DNA of 59,206 nucleotides from Streptomyces sp. MspMP-M5 (GTDB lineage Bacteria; Actinomycetota; Actinomycetes; Streptomycetales; Streptomycetaceae). Location: NCBI RefSeq assembly GCF_000373585.1, contig NZ_KB891896.1:50786-109991 (forward strand). The letters run 5' to 3'. The notes beneath the pieces are model-generated. The model was not told where the DNA came from, made no database searches, and worked only from the letters and a program-made list of their open reading frames with translations. Positions 1-10,647 of the stretch are shown piece by piece. A program made the position numbers and the translations under genes. Every line of letters begins with the position of its first letter. Positions within the stretch are counted from its first letter, which is position 1.

Positions 1-63
1 GGGGCCCCGGGCCGTTGCGCACCCGGCCGCCGTTGTCGGTGCCGTCTGCTAAGACTGGTTGCT

Positions 64-2205
64 GTGAGCAGGGAGAACGGACCGGATCCGGGGGAGCGGG
101 GCGAGCAGCTGGCCCTGATCCGGGAGGCCGTGCGGGAGAAGAAGGCGGAGCGGGCCAAACCGCGCACCTGGCGGGGCGCCGCGCTGGCGCCGCACCTGCC
201 GGTGGCCCGGGTACTGGTGGACAAGGGCCCCGTCCACCTCGACCGGCTCTGGGACTACGCGGTGCCCGCCGCCATGGACGCCGAGGCGCAGCCCGGGGTG
301 CGGGTGCGGGTGCGCTTCGGGGCGGGCAGCGGCAAGGTGCGCGAGGGCCGCCGCGAGGGCGGGAGCCTGCTGGACGGGTATCTCGTCGAGCGGGTCGCCG
401 AGTCCGACTACCGTGGACCGCTGGCGGCGCTCGCCCAGGTCGTCTCGCCGGAGCCGGTGCTCAGCGGCCCGCTGCTGGCGCTGTGCCGGGCGGTCGCCGA
501 CCGCTACGCCGGCTCGCTCGCCGATGTCCTCCAGCTCGCCCTGCCACCGCGCAACGCCAAGGCCGAGGCGGAGCGCTTCCCGCCGGCCCCGCCGCCGCCC
601 GTCCCTCCCGCGCCGGGGAGCTGGAGCCGCTATCCGGCCGGCCCGGCGTTCCTGGAGGCGCTGGCCCGCGGCGACTCCCCGCGCGCCGTGTGGACCGCCC
701 TGCCGGGTCCGCACTGGCCGGCCGAACTGGCCGCCGCGGTGGCCGCCACCCTGGCGTCCGGGCGCGGCGCCCTGGTGGTGATGCCCGACGGCCGCTCCGC
801 CGCCCGGGTCGAGGCGGCGCTGACGGAGCTGATCGGGCCGGGCCGGCACACCCTCCTGGTGGCCGACTCGGGCCCCGAGGAGCGCTATCGCCGCTGGCTG
901 GCGATACGCCGCGGCGCGGTGCGGGCCGTGGTGGGCACCCGCGCCGCCATGTACGCACCGGTCGCCGAGCTCGGCCTCGTCGCCATCTGGGACGACGGCA
1001 ACACCAACCACAGCGAGATCCACGCGCCCCATCCGCACGCCCGGGACGTGCTCCTGCTCCGCGCCGTCCACGAGAAGGCCGGGTGCCTGGTCGGCGACGT
1101 GGGACGCACGGTGGAGGCCACCCAGCTGGTGGAGAACGGCTGGGCGCGTCAGCTGGCCGCTGACCGCGAAGTGGTGCGCGGCGCGGCGCCGTTGGTCCGC
1201 ACCGTCGACGAGACCGAGCAGGCGCGGGACGAGGCGGCGCGGGCCGCCCGGCTGCCGTCGCTGGCCTGGCAGACGGCGCGCAAGGCGCTGGCGCACGGGC
1301 CGGTCCTGGTGCAGGTTCCGCGGCGGGGATATGTGCCCCGGCTGGCGTGCGGGCGCTGCCGCACACCGGCCCGGTGCCGGCACTGCGCCGGGCCGCTGGA
1401 GGCGCAGAGCCAGGGCGGCGCACTGTGCTGCGGCTGGTGCGGGCAGGCGGTCCCGGAGTGGTCCTGCGCGGAGTGCGGCGGCACCCGGCTGCGGGCGCAG
1501 GTCGTCGGCGCACGGCGGACGGCGGAGGAGCTCGGCCGGGCGTTCCCCGGCGTACCGGTCCGGACCTCCGGCCGGGACCACATCCTGGAGTCCGTCCCCG
1601 ACCTGCCCGCGCTGGTGGTGAGCACACCGGGCGCCGAGCCGATCGCGGAGGGCGCGGGCTATGCCGCGGCGCTGCTGCTGGACGGCTGGGCGCTGCTGGG
1701 CCGGCCGGATCTGCGGGCCGGCGAGGAGGCGCTGCGCCGCTGGCTGGGCGCGGCGGCGCTGGTCCGCGGCCAGGCGGCGGGCGGCACGGTCGCGGTGATC
1801 GCGGAGCCGACGCTGCGGCCGGTGCAGGCGCTGGTGCGCTGGGATCCGGTGGGCCACGCGGTCCGGGAGCTGGCCGAGCGGGCGGAGCTGGGCTTCCCGC
1901 CGGTGTCGCGGATGGCCGCGGTGGCGGGCCGTGCCGAGGACGTGGCCGGTGTGCTGGCGGCGGCCGAACTCCCCGCGGGGGCCGAGGTGCTGGGTCCCGT
2001 TCCGGTGGCGGTGCCGGATCCCGGGCGGCCCCGCAGGCCGGGCGACCCGCCGCCGGGCGAGGTATGGGAGCGGGTGCTCGTACGGGTCCGTCCCGGGCAG
2101 GGCGGGGCGCTGGCGGCGGCGCTGAAGACGGCGCAGGCGGCCCGTCTGGTCAAGCGGGAGGGGCAGCCGGTGCGGGTGCGGGTCGATCCGCCGGATCTGG
2201 GCTGA
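64..2205 (+). CDS. priA: Primosomal protein N' (PriA), helicase-inactive actinobacterial form
   Basis: 713-residue PriA homologue, the replication-restart protein that recognises stalled forks and loads the replisome. The zinc-binding block is clear around residues 425-475, with paired cysteines in CGRCRTPARCRHC, CCGWCGQ and CAECGG. The segment RYRRWLAIRRGAVRAVVGTR matches the family's conserved helicase-domain stretch. The Walker A P-loop (normally GSGKT) is absent, and the DEEH box position reads DDGN. The protein probably binds forks without ATP-driven unwinding, as generally seen in actinobacterial PriA. GTG at 64 is chosen. TAAGACT at 50-56 lies about 8 nt upstream and there is no good Shine-Dalgarno, so the mRNA may be leaderless. 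fmt follows downstream, a common pairing. Confidence 0.93.
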   Translation: MSRENGPDPGERGEQLALIREAVREKKAERAKPRTWRGAALAPHLPVARVLVDKGPVHLDRLWDYAVPAAMDAEAQPGVRVRVRFGAGSGKVREGRREGGSLLDGYLVERVAESDYRGPLAALAQVVSPEPVLSGPLLALCRAVADRYAGSLADVLQLALPPRNAKAEAERFPPAPPPPVPPAPGSWSRYPAGPAFLEALARGDSPRAVWTALPGPHWPAELAAAVAATLASGRGALVVMPDGRSAARVEAALTELIGPGRHTLLVADSGPEERYRRWLAIRRGAVRAVVGTRAAMYAPVAELGLVAIWDDGNTNHSEIHAPHPHARDVLLLRAVHEKAGCLVGDVGRTVEATQLVENGWARQLAADREVVRGAAPLVRTVDETEQARDEAARAARLPSLAWQTARKALAHGPVLVQVPRRGYVPRLACGRCRTPARCRHCAGPLEAQSQGGALCCGWCGQAVPEWSCAECGGTRLRAQVVGARRTAEELGRAFPGVPVRTSGRDHILESVPDLPALVVSTPGAEPIAEGAGYAAALLLDGWALLGRPDLRAGEEALRRWLGAAALVRGQAAGGTVAVIAEPTLRPVQALVRWDPVGHAVRELAERAELGFPPVSRMAAVAGRAEDVAGVLAAAELPAGAEVLGPVPVAVPDPGRPRRPGDPPPGEVWERVLVRVRPGQGGALAAALKTAQAARLVKREGQPVRVRVDPPDLG

Positions 2206-2280
2206 GCGCGCCGCTTCGGCCGGTGGGCGCTCCGCTCGAAGCCCCGCCGGACGGCAGCCATCAGGCCCGTCGCATGGCAC

Positions 2281-2318
2281 GGCACCCGGGACCGATGTCG
2301 GCGGGCGGTCCGGGTGCC
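2281..2318. terminator. Bidirectional hairpin terminator between priA and the convergent gene
   Basis: GGCACCCGGGACC (2281-2293) pairs with GGTCCGGGTGCC (2307-2318): a 12-bp stem with one bulged G and a 13-nt loop. It sits between the stop codons of two convergent genes. There is no U-tract, as is usual in Streptomyces. Confidence 0.55.
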
Positions 2319-2364
2319 GGTGCGTGGCGCCCGCGGGGTGCGGCCTGCACGGGTGGGGGAGAAG

Positions 2365-2910
2365 TCAGCCGTTGCGGGGGCCGGGGAAGGCGCCCGGCCG
2401 GGCCTCGTCGCGGGAGGACGCGGAGGGCTGGGTGGGCATCGACCGGGCGGCGGGGACGGACGGGGCCCCGGCGAGGCCACCGGCGATGCTGACCGCGCGG
2501 GCCGCGGCGGTGTCGGACGAGCGCACCGCGGCCTCACCGCCGTCGCCCGACGACTGGGTGGAGGCCCGCCGGGCGCCGTAACGGCGGTGCACCGCCTGCT
2601 TGGTGACGCCGAGCGCGGAGCCCACCGCGTCCCAGGAGAAGCCCAGCGAGCGGTCGAAGTCGACCGCCGCGGTGACGAGGGTCTCGACGCTGTCGCGCAG
2701 CTCCTGGGCGAGGCGCACGGTGGGGGCCGGCGCCCGCCCGTAGACGACGAAGCCCGTGGAGGGGCCCGTGCGCCGGGGCCGGTAGACGTTGCCGAGCTGT
2801 GCGGTGAGCGTGCGCAGGGCATCCACCTGCCGGCGGACCCGCTCGATGTCCCGCACCAGGAGATGCAGGCTGGCGCGTGCCTGGGCGTCGTGGGTTGCGT
2901 GGTCGGCCAT
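2365..2910 (-). CDS. Small HTH-containing protein of unknown function
   Basis: 181 residues, convergent with priA. Residues about 12-40 are a helical stretch rich in Arg, Leu and Val. Residues about 90-110 (SLGFSWDAVGSALGVTKQAV) read as a helix-turn-helix: an FSWDAVGSALG helix, a turn, then TKQAVHRR. The last 60 residues are Ala/Ser/Pro-rich and probably disordered. ATG at 2910 is preferred over the in-frame TTG at 2916 because GAGAGG lies 7-12 nt upstream. It could be a DNA-binding regulator; no effector domain is visible and I do not recognise a named family. Confidence 0.75.
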   Translation of the reverse strand: MADHATHDAQARASLHLLVRDIERVRRQVDALRTLTAQLGNVYRPRRTGPSTGFVVYGRAPAPTVRLAQELRDSVETLVTAAVDFDRSLGFSWDAVGSALGVTKQAVHRRYGARRASTQSSGDGGEAAVRSSDTAAARAVSIAGGLAGAPSVPAARSMPTQPSASSRDEARPGAFPGPRNG

Positions 2911-3193
2911 GAGCAAGCCTCTCGAACCGGCGTGGAAAGGAAAGGTGAAAGCGATCGGGCCGCCAAAGCGGCCCGGAATTCGGTCAATGCTGCTTGACCA
3001 ACGCGCCAGGAGCGGCTCTGGTCACGGTGCAGGGGCGTACGAGCGTGTACGCAGGGCGCGGACGGGTTCGCACGCCCCCTGGCGTTCGGCCCCATGAACC
3101 TGCGTCAAGGCGCCGCCGGGCAGGCGGGACTTCGGACTCACTCATCTAGACTGGTGCGCCGTTCCGCAGCGTGTGAGAGGTAGTCCGTCACCC

Positions 3194-4132
3194 ATGAGGC
3201 TTGTCTTCGCCGGTACCCCCGAGGTCGCCGTACCCGCCCTCGACGCCCTGATCGCCTCGGACCGGCACGAGGTGGTGGCCGTGGTGACCCGGCCGGACGC
3301 GCCGGCCGGGCGGGGCCGCCGGCTGGTGGCCAGCCCGGTCGCGGAGCGCGCCGAGGAGGCCGGCATCGAGGTGCTCAAGCCCGTCAAGCCGCGGGACGAG
3401 GACTTCCTGGCCCGGCTGCGGGAGATCGCGCCGGACTGCTGCCCGGTGGTCGCCTACGGGGCGCTGCTGCCCAAGGCGGCGCTGGACATCCCGGCCCACG
3501 GCTGGGTCAATCTGCACTTCTCGCTGCTGCCGGCGTGGCGTGGCGCGGCGCCGGTGCAGCACGCGGTGCTCGCCGGCGACGAGATCACCGGCGCCACGAC
3601 GTTCCAGATCGAGCAGGGGCTGGACTCGGGCCCGGTGTACGGGGTGCTCACCGAGGAGATCCGGCCGACGGACACCAGCGGCGATCTGCTGACCCGGCTG
3701 GCGTTCGCCGGCTCCGGTCTGCTCGCCGCCACGATGGACGGCATCGAGGACGGCACCCTCAAGGCCGTGCCGCAGCCGGCGGAGGGGATCACCCTCGCCC
3801 CGAAGATCGAGGTGGAGGACGCCCGGATCGACTGGACGGCGCCCGCGCTGCGGGTGGACCGGGTGGTCCGGGGGTGCGCCCCGGCGCCCGGCGCCTGGAC
3901 GGTCTTCCGCGGGGAGCGGCTGAAGGTGATGGCGGCCGGCCCGGCCCCCGCCTACGACGGGCCGGCCCTGGCGCCGGGCGAACTGGCCGCCACCAAGAAG
4001 GCGGTGCACGCGGGCACCGGCAGCGACCCGGTGGAGCTGCTCTGGGTCCAGCCGCAGGGCAAGAAGCCGATGCGGGCCGCGGACTGGGCCCGCGGCGTGC
4101 GGATCGCGACCGGGGAGCGGCTGGAGGACTAG
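3194..4132 (+). CDS. fmt: Methionyl-tRNA formyltransferase
   Basis: 312 residues, the usual family length. It formylates initiator Met-tRNA with 10-formyl-THF. The N-terminus MRLVFAGTPEVAVPAL is the family signature. The catalytic Asn-x-His lies in VNLHFSLLPAWRGAAP and the catalytic Asp in QGLDSG. The C-terminal tRNA-binding domain follows. ATG 3194 is chosen over the in-frame GTG at 3173 because it begins the conserved sequence and has GAGAGGTAG at 3175-3183. TAGACT at 3148-3153 is a plausible -10 element. rsmB follows after 142 bp. Confidence 0.96.
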   Translation: MRLVFAGTPEVAVPALDALIASDRHEVVAVVTRPDAPAGRGRRLVASPVAERAEEAGIEVLKPVKPRDEDFLARLREIAPDCCPVVAYGALLPKAALDIPAHGWVNLHFSLLPAWRGAAPVQHAVLAGDEITGATTFQIEQGLDSGPVYGVLTEEIRPTDTSGDLLTRLAFAGSGLLAATMDGIEDGTLKAVPQPAEGITLAPKIEVEDARIDWTAPALRVDRVVRGCAPAPGAWTVFRGERLKVMAAGPAPAYDGPALAPGELAATKKAVHAGTGSDPVELLWVQPQGKKPMRAADWARGVRIATGERLED

Positions 4133-4274
4133 GGCGCTTCTGACGGGGGCGCGGGTATGTCGGCTGGGCCGGCACCCCGCCGTTCCCCCGGGGCCGTAAG
4201 TCCCCCCGCGCCAGGGCCTTCCGGTCCGCGTAGGCTGGGGCGGACCCCGTCCCGTAATACCGGAGCACCTTTCT

Positions 4275-5714
4275 GTGAGTCAGCAGCCGCCGCGTCGCCA
4301 CGGCACCCGTAAGCCCTACCGCCGCCCCACGAAGGACCCGGTCCGGATCCTCGCGTTCGAGGCGCTGCGGGCCGTGGACCAGCGGGACGCGTACGCGAAT
4401 CTTGTCCTGCCGCCGCTGCTGCGCAAGGCGCGGGCGGCCGGCGACTTCGACGCCCGGGACGCGGCGCTGGCCACCGAGCTGGTCTACGGCTCGCTGCGCC
4501 GCCAGGGCACCTACGACGCGATCCTGGCCGACTGCGTGGACCGGCCGCTGCGCGACGTCGACCCGCCGGTGCTGGACGTGCTGACGCTCGGCGTGCACCA
4601 GCTGCTCGGCACCCGCATCCCCCCGCACGCCGCGGTCGGCGCCACCGTCGAACTGGCCCGGGTGGTGGTGGGCGACGGCCGGGCGAAGTTCGTCAACGCG
4701 GTGCTGCGCAAGGTCACCGCGCACGATCTGGACGGCTGGCTGGAGCGGGTGGCTCCGGCGTACGACGAGGATCCCGAGGAGCACCTGGGGATCGTGCACG
4801 CGCATCCGCGGTGGGTCGTCTCCGCGCTCTGGGACGCGCTCGGCGGCGGGCGCGCCGGTATCGAGGAGCTGCTGGCGGCGGACAACGAGCGCCCCGAGGT
4901 GACGCTGGTGGCGCGGCCCGGCCGGTCCACCGCCGAGGAACTGCTGGCGGCCGCGGGCGAGAACGGCGCGGTGCCGGGCCGGTGGTCGCCGTACGCGGTC
5001 CGGCTCGCCGAGGGCGGGGAGCCGGGCGCGCTGGACGCGGTGCGGGAGGGGCGCGCCGGCGTGCAGGACGAGGGCAGCCAGCTGGTCGCGCTGGCGCTGG
5101 CGAACGCGCCGCTGGAGGGCCCCGACCGCGTGTGGCTGGACGGCTGCGCGGGGCCGGGCGGCAAGGCGGCGCTGCTGGGTGCGCTGGCGGCGCAGCGCGG
5201 CGCGGCGCTGCTGGCCTCGGAGAAGCAGCCGCACCGCGCGCGGCTGGTGGCCCGGGCTCTGGACGGCAACCCCGGCCCGTATGCGGTGATCGCCGCCGAC
5301 GGCACCCGTCCGGCGTGGCGGCTCGGGGCCTTCGACCGGGTGCTGGTGGACGTGCCGTGCACCGGTCTGGGCGCGCTGCGCCGCCGGCCCGAGGCGCGCT
5401 GGCGGCGCCGCCCCGAGGACCTGGACGGCTTCGCTCCGCTCCAGCGGGAGCTGCTGCGGCAGGCGCTGGCGGCGGTGCGGATCGGCGGGGTGGTGGGCTA
5501 TGCGACCTGTTCGCCGCATCCGGCAGAGACCCGGGCGGTGGTGGAGGACGTCCTCAAGGGGCGCGGCGGTCCGGCGGCCGCGGCCGAGTGGATCGACGCC
5601 CGGCCGCTGATGCCGGGGGTCCCGGAGCTCGGCGACGGGCCGGACGTCCAGCTGTGGCCGCACCGGCACGGCACCGACGCGATGTATCTGGCGCTGCTGC
5701 GGCGGACCGGCTGA
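4275..5714 (+). CDS. rsmB: 16S rRNA (cytosine-967-C5)-methyltransferase RsmB
   Basis: 479-residue SAM-dependent rRNA methyltransferase with an N-terminal NusB-like RNA-binding half and a C-terminal Rossmann half. The SAM site is LDGCAGPGGKAALLG. The first catalytic-motif cysteine is in DVPCTGLGALRRRPEARW, and the second, the nucleophile region, is in YATCSPHPAETR. The extreme N-terminus is basic and Pro/Arg-rich, typical of the actinobacterial form. GTG start at 4275, with GGAG about 11 nt upstream. It follows fmt, as in many bacteria where the two form a translation-related unit. Confidence 0.95.
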   Translation: MSQQPPRRHGTRKPYRRPTKDPVRILAFEALRAVDQRDAYANLVLPPLLRKARAAGDFDARDAALATELVYGSLRRQGTYDAILADCVDRPLRDVDPPVLDVLTLGVHQLLGTRIPPHAAVGATVELARVVVGDGRAKFVNAVLRKVTAHDLDGWLERVAPAYDEDPEEHLGIVHAHPRWVVSALWDALGGGRAGIEELLAADNERPEVTLVARPGRSTAEELLAAAGENGAVPGRWSPYAVRLAEGGEPGALDAVREGRAGVQDEGSQLVALALANAPLEGPDRVWLDGCAGPGGKAALLGALAAQRGAALLASEKQPHRARLVARALDGNPGPYAVIAADGTRPAWRLGAFDRVLVDVPCTGLGALRRRPEARWRRRPEDLDGFAPLQRELLRQALAAVRIGGVVGYATCSPHPAETRAVVEDVLKGRGGPAAAAEWIDARPLMPGVPELGDGPDVQLWPHRHGTDAMYLALLRRTG

Positions 5715-5729
5715 CGGTCCGCCGCCGCG

Positions 5730-5757
5730 GTGGCCGGTCCCGTTCGCCGGCGGCCAC
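5730..5757 (+). terminator. Probable rsmB terminator hairpin
   Basis: GTGGCCG (5730-5736) pairs with CGGCCAC (5751-5757), a 7-bp stem 16 nt after the rsmB stop. Additional pairing inside the loop is possible. Confidence 0.35.
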
Positions 5758-5785
5758 ACCGCCGTGGGGGCGGGACGGACCAGGA

Positions 5786-5826
5786 GATATCTTGATGTCG
5801 AGGAATCTTGATATCTTGATGTCGAG
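5786..5826 (+). promoter_or_regulatory. Repeated TATCTTGAT operator upstream of isocitrate dehydrogenase (TamR-like)
   Basis: GATATCTTGATGTCGAG occurs at 5786-5802 and again at 5810-5826 (24-bp spacing). A third TCTTGAT heptamer lies between them at 5806-5812. Each copy is an imperfect inverted repeat (TATCTTGAT followed by GTCGAGGAA or GTCGAGCAA). The AT-rich block stands out from its surroundings and ends 35 bp before the idh start. From established knowledge, the MarR-family protein TamR of S. coelicolor binds palindromes upstream of aconitase, malate synthase and isocitrate dehydrogenase genes. I infer the same type of site here; the exact TamR consensus is from memory and unchecked. Confidence 0.5.
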
Positions 5827-5860
5827 CAATATTTGAGACGTGGATGGAGCGGAGTACCCG

Positions 5861-8083
<2,223 letters not shown>

Positions 8084-8111
8084 CCACCGCAGCACCTCGG
8101 CACCACCTCGT

Positions 8112-8146
8112 CCGCCCCGGCCGGGCCGCGCGTCCGGCCGGGGCGG
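8112..8146 (+). terminator. icd terminator
   Basis: CCGCCCCGGCCGG (8112-8124) and CCGGCCGGGGCGG (8134-8146) form a perfect 13-bp stem with a 9-nt loop, 28 nt after the stop codon. Confidence 0.75.
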
Positions 8147-8225
8147 CCCGGTGTGTGCCGGACCCGGAGTGACGGGGATCCGGGGCGCCGCGGCCCGGCC
8201 GCGGGCGGACCGCCATACTGGGGGC

Positions 8226-8906
8226 ATGGCCTTGATCAACCCCAGCATCCTGTCCGCCGACTTCGCCCGCCTCGCAGAGGAGGCGAGGGCCGTCGAGGGC
8301 GCCGACTGGCTCCATGTCGACGTGATGGACAACCACTTCGTCCCCAACCTCACCCTCGGTGTGCCGATCGTCGAGTCGCTGAGCAGGGCGACGGACACCC
8401 CCCTCGACCTGCACCTGATGATCGAGGACCCGGACCGCTGGGCGCCGCAGTACGTGGAGGCCGGGGCCGGTTCGGTCACCTTCCACGCGGAGGCGGCCGG
8501 GGCGCCGGTGCGACTGGCGCGGGAGATCCGGGCCAAGGGCGCGCGGGCGTCGATGGCGCTGAAGCCGGCCACCCCGATCGAGCCGTTCGAGGACCTGCTG
8601 CCCGAGCTGGACATGCTGCTGATCATGACCGTCGAGCCCGGCTTCGGCGGTCAGGCGTTCCTGGACATCATGCTGCCGAAGATCCGCCGCACCCGGGAGC
8701 TGATCTCGCGGCACGGCCTGCAGATGTGGCTCCAGGTGGACGGCGGGGTCTCCGCGGAGACCATCGAGCGGTGCGCGGAGGCCGGCGCCGACGTGTTCGT
8801 GGCCGGCTCCGCGGTGTACGGGGCGGACGACCCGGCCAAGGCCGTCCGCGACCTGCGGGAGAAGGCCGAGGCGGCGACCGCCGCGAGCTGGGGCTGCGCC
8901 CACTGA
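8226..8906 (+). CDS. rpe: Ribulose-phosphate 3-epimerase
   Basis: 226 residues, standard length for this TIM-barrel enzyme, which interconverts ribulose-5-P and xylulose-5-P in the pentose phosphate pathway. Family motifs are ALINPSILSADFARL at the start, HVDVMDNHFVPNLTLG (metal-binding His/Asp), EPGFGGQAF and the phosphate-binding LQVDGGV. The usual DGHFVPN reads DNHFVPN here, a minor change. CATACT at 8214-8219 ends 6 nt before the ATG and no Shine-Dalgarno is visible, so the transcript is probably leaderless. Confidence 0.95.
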   Translation: MALINPSILSADFARLAEEARAVEGADWLHVDVMDNHFVPNLTLGVPIVESLSRATDTPLDLHLMIEDPDRWAPQYVEAGAGSVTFHAEAAGAPVRLAREIRAKGARASMALKPATPIEPFEDLLPELDMLLIMTVEPGFGGQAFLDIMLPKIRRTRELISRHGLQMWLQVDGGVSAETIERCAEAGADVFVAGSAVYGADDPAKAVRDLREKAEAATAASWGCAH

Positions 8907-8925
8907 TCGCCCCCTGGTCGAGGAG

Positions 8926-8955
8926 ACCCGGCCCGTACGGGACCCGGGGCCGGGT
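8926..8955 (+). terminator. rpe terminator
   Basis: ACCCGGCCC (8926-8934) pairs with GGGCCGGGT (8947-8955), a 9-bp stem and 12-nt loop just after the rpe stop. Confidence 0.6.
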
Positions 8956-9098
8956 ACGTCGGACATGTCACGCGCCCTCGGTTGTCCTGGTGGCAACCGA
9001 GCGTTCATGCCCGTCGTGCCGGTCTTGGTCCCCGTACACCTCGGGTTTCTGAAAGGATGAGCAAAGACTCGATCAGATGCGCAAAAGGGGAGAAATTC

Positions 9099-10115
9099 GT
9101 GGTAGCCAGCCGCCCGCAGTCCGGAATGGGCCCCGCCGAGCTGGTGCAGGCCGCGGCCATGGCCCGCCGCTTCTATCTCGAGGGCAAGTCCAAGATCCAG
9201 ATCGCGGAGGAGTTCGGCGTCAGCCGCTTCAAGGTCGCCCGCGTCCTGGAGACGGCCCTGGAGCGTGATCTCGTACGGATCGAGATCCGGGTGCCCTCCG
9301 AACTCGACGCGGAGCGCTCCGACGCCCTGCGCGCCCGTTACGGCCTGCGGCACGCGGTCGTCGTCGAATCGCCCGCGGACGCGTCGGAGGACGCCGCCGA
9401 CCCGGAGAACCTCGGCGAGGTGGCGGCCGACCTCCTCGGCGAACTCGTCGCCGAGGGCGATGTGCTGGGGCTCGCCTGGGGGCGTTCGATGATCCACATG
9501 GCGGCGGCACTGCACCACCTCCCGCCGTGCACCGTCGTCCAGCTGACCGGGGTCTACGACGCCGGCACCGCCGACCGCGGCTCGGTCGAGGCGGTCCGCC
9601 GCGCGGCCGACGTCTCCGGCGGCGAGGCGCACCCGATCTACGCGCCGATGCTGCTGCCCGACTCGGCGACCGCCGCCGCGCTGCGCGGCCAGACCGGCAT
9701 CGCCCGCGCCTTCGAGTACTTCGACAAGGTCACCGTCGCCTGCGTCTCCATCGGCTCGTGGGAGCCGGGCGTCTCGACCGTCTACGACATGCTGTCGGAG
9801 GAGGAGCGGGAGCACTACGCCTCGCTGGGCGCGGTCGCCGAGTCGTCCTCGCACCTCTTCGACGCCGAGGGGCGGCGGGTCGGCCGCGACCTGGGCGAGC
9901 GCTGCATCACCGTCGAGGCGGACCGGCTGCGCCGCATCCCCGAGGTGGTGGCGATCGCCGGCGGCCGGCGCAAGGCCGCGGCGATCGGCGCGGTGCTCCG
10001 CTCCGGTCTGGTGACGAGCCTGGTGACGGACACCGCGGCCGCCGACCACCTGCTGCTGGAGACCGGCCCCGGCCCGCGGCCGGCGCTGGACCGGGCGGAC
10101 CCCGACGGGAAGTGA
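9099..10115 (+). CDS. SorC/DeoR-type sugar-binding transcriptional regulator
   Basis: 338-residue regulator. The N-terminal HTH is seen in KIQIAEEFGVSRFKVARVLE, followed by a SorC-type effector domain that resembles sugar-phosphate isomerases (GLAWGRSMIHMAAAL, later CVSIGSWEPGVST and IAGGRRKAAAIGAVL). Such proteins sense phosphorylated sugars. Being next to rpe suggests a pentose-phosphate-related signal, but that is inference. GTG 9099 is chosen because AGGGGAG lies 6 nt upstream; an in-frame ATG at 9057 has a poorly spaced RBS. No operator could be assigned. Confidence 0.87.
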   Translation: MVASRPQSGMGPAELVQAAAMARRFYLEGKSKIQIAEEFGVSRFKVARVLETALERDLVRIEIRVPSELDAERSDALRARYGLRHAVVVESPADASEDAADPENLGEVAADLLGELVAEGDVLGLAWGRSMIHMAAALHHLPPCTVVQLTGVYDAGTADRGSVEAVRRAADVSGGEAHPIYAPMLLPDSATAAALRGQTGIARAFEYFDKVTVACVSIGSWEPGVSTVYDMLSEEEREHYASLGAVAESSSHLFDAEGRRVGRDLGERCITVEADRLRRIPEVVAIAGGRRKAAAIGAVLRSGLVTSLVTDTAAADHLLLETGPGPRPALDRADPDGK

Positions 10116-10176
10116 GCGCGCGGCCCGGGGCGTCCGCCGGCGAGCAGCCCGAGCGCGGCTGTGACAGCATCGGCGC

Positions 10177-10647
10177 ATGCTGATCCACACCGCGCCGCGC
10201 CGGGCCGCCGCCGTCCTCGGCGCGCTGCTCGCCGCGCTGCTCCTCGTCCTGACCGGCTGCTCCACCGGCGGTGACGGCAAGGGGAGTTCGGCCCCCTCGC
10301 ACCGGCCGTCCGCGACCGCCACGGCCGGCGGCCGGCCGTCCGGCGGCGCCGCACCGGGCTGGGCCAAGGGCCTGCCGACCGTCCCGGCCGACCGGCTGCC
10401 CGCCGAGGCCCGCCGCACCCTGAAGCTGATCGACGCCGGCGGGCCGTTCCCGTACCCGAAGGACGGCACCGTCTTCGGCAACTACGAGAAGCGGCTGCCC
10501 GCCGAGCCGCGCGGCTACTACCACGAGTACACGGTCGACACCCCCGGTGCGAAGAACCGCGGCGCCCGCCGCCTGATCACCGGCAAGCACCACGAGTTCT
10601 TCTACACCGGCGACCACTACAAGAGCTTCCAGGCGGTGCTCCGGTGA
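10177..10647 (+). CDS. Secreted/lipoprotein guanyl-specific ribonuclease (RNase Sa/barnase family)
   Basis: 156 residues. The N-terminus is a lipoprotein signal with a hydrophobic stretch at 10-25 and lipobox L25-T-G-C28, then a Ser/Ala/Gly/Pro-rich linker to about residue 60. The rest is a microbial RNase N1 domain. Catalytic residues by analogy with RNase Sa are Glu117 (YYHEYTVDTPG), an Arg in RGARRLITG and His147 (FFYTGDHYKSF). It would cleave RNA 3' to guanine outside the membrane. The stop overlaps the start of a barstar-like gene by 4 nt, so toxin and inhibitor are translationally coupled. Confidence 0.88.
   Translation: MLIHTAPRRAAAVLGALLAALLLVLTGCSTGGDGKGSSAPSHRPSATATAGGRPSGGAAPGWAKGLPTVPADRLPAEARRTLKLIDAGGPFPYPKDGTVFGNYEKRLPAEPRGYYHEYTVDTPGAKNRGARRLITGKHHEFFYTGDHYKSFQAVLR

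Noticed and set aside
49..2280. Long minus-strand frame opposite priA
   Set aside because: Arg/Pro-rich low-complexity shadow, no RBS and no recognisable domain; priA is clear on the other strand.
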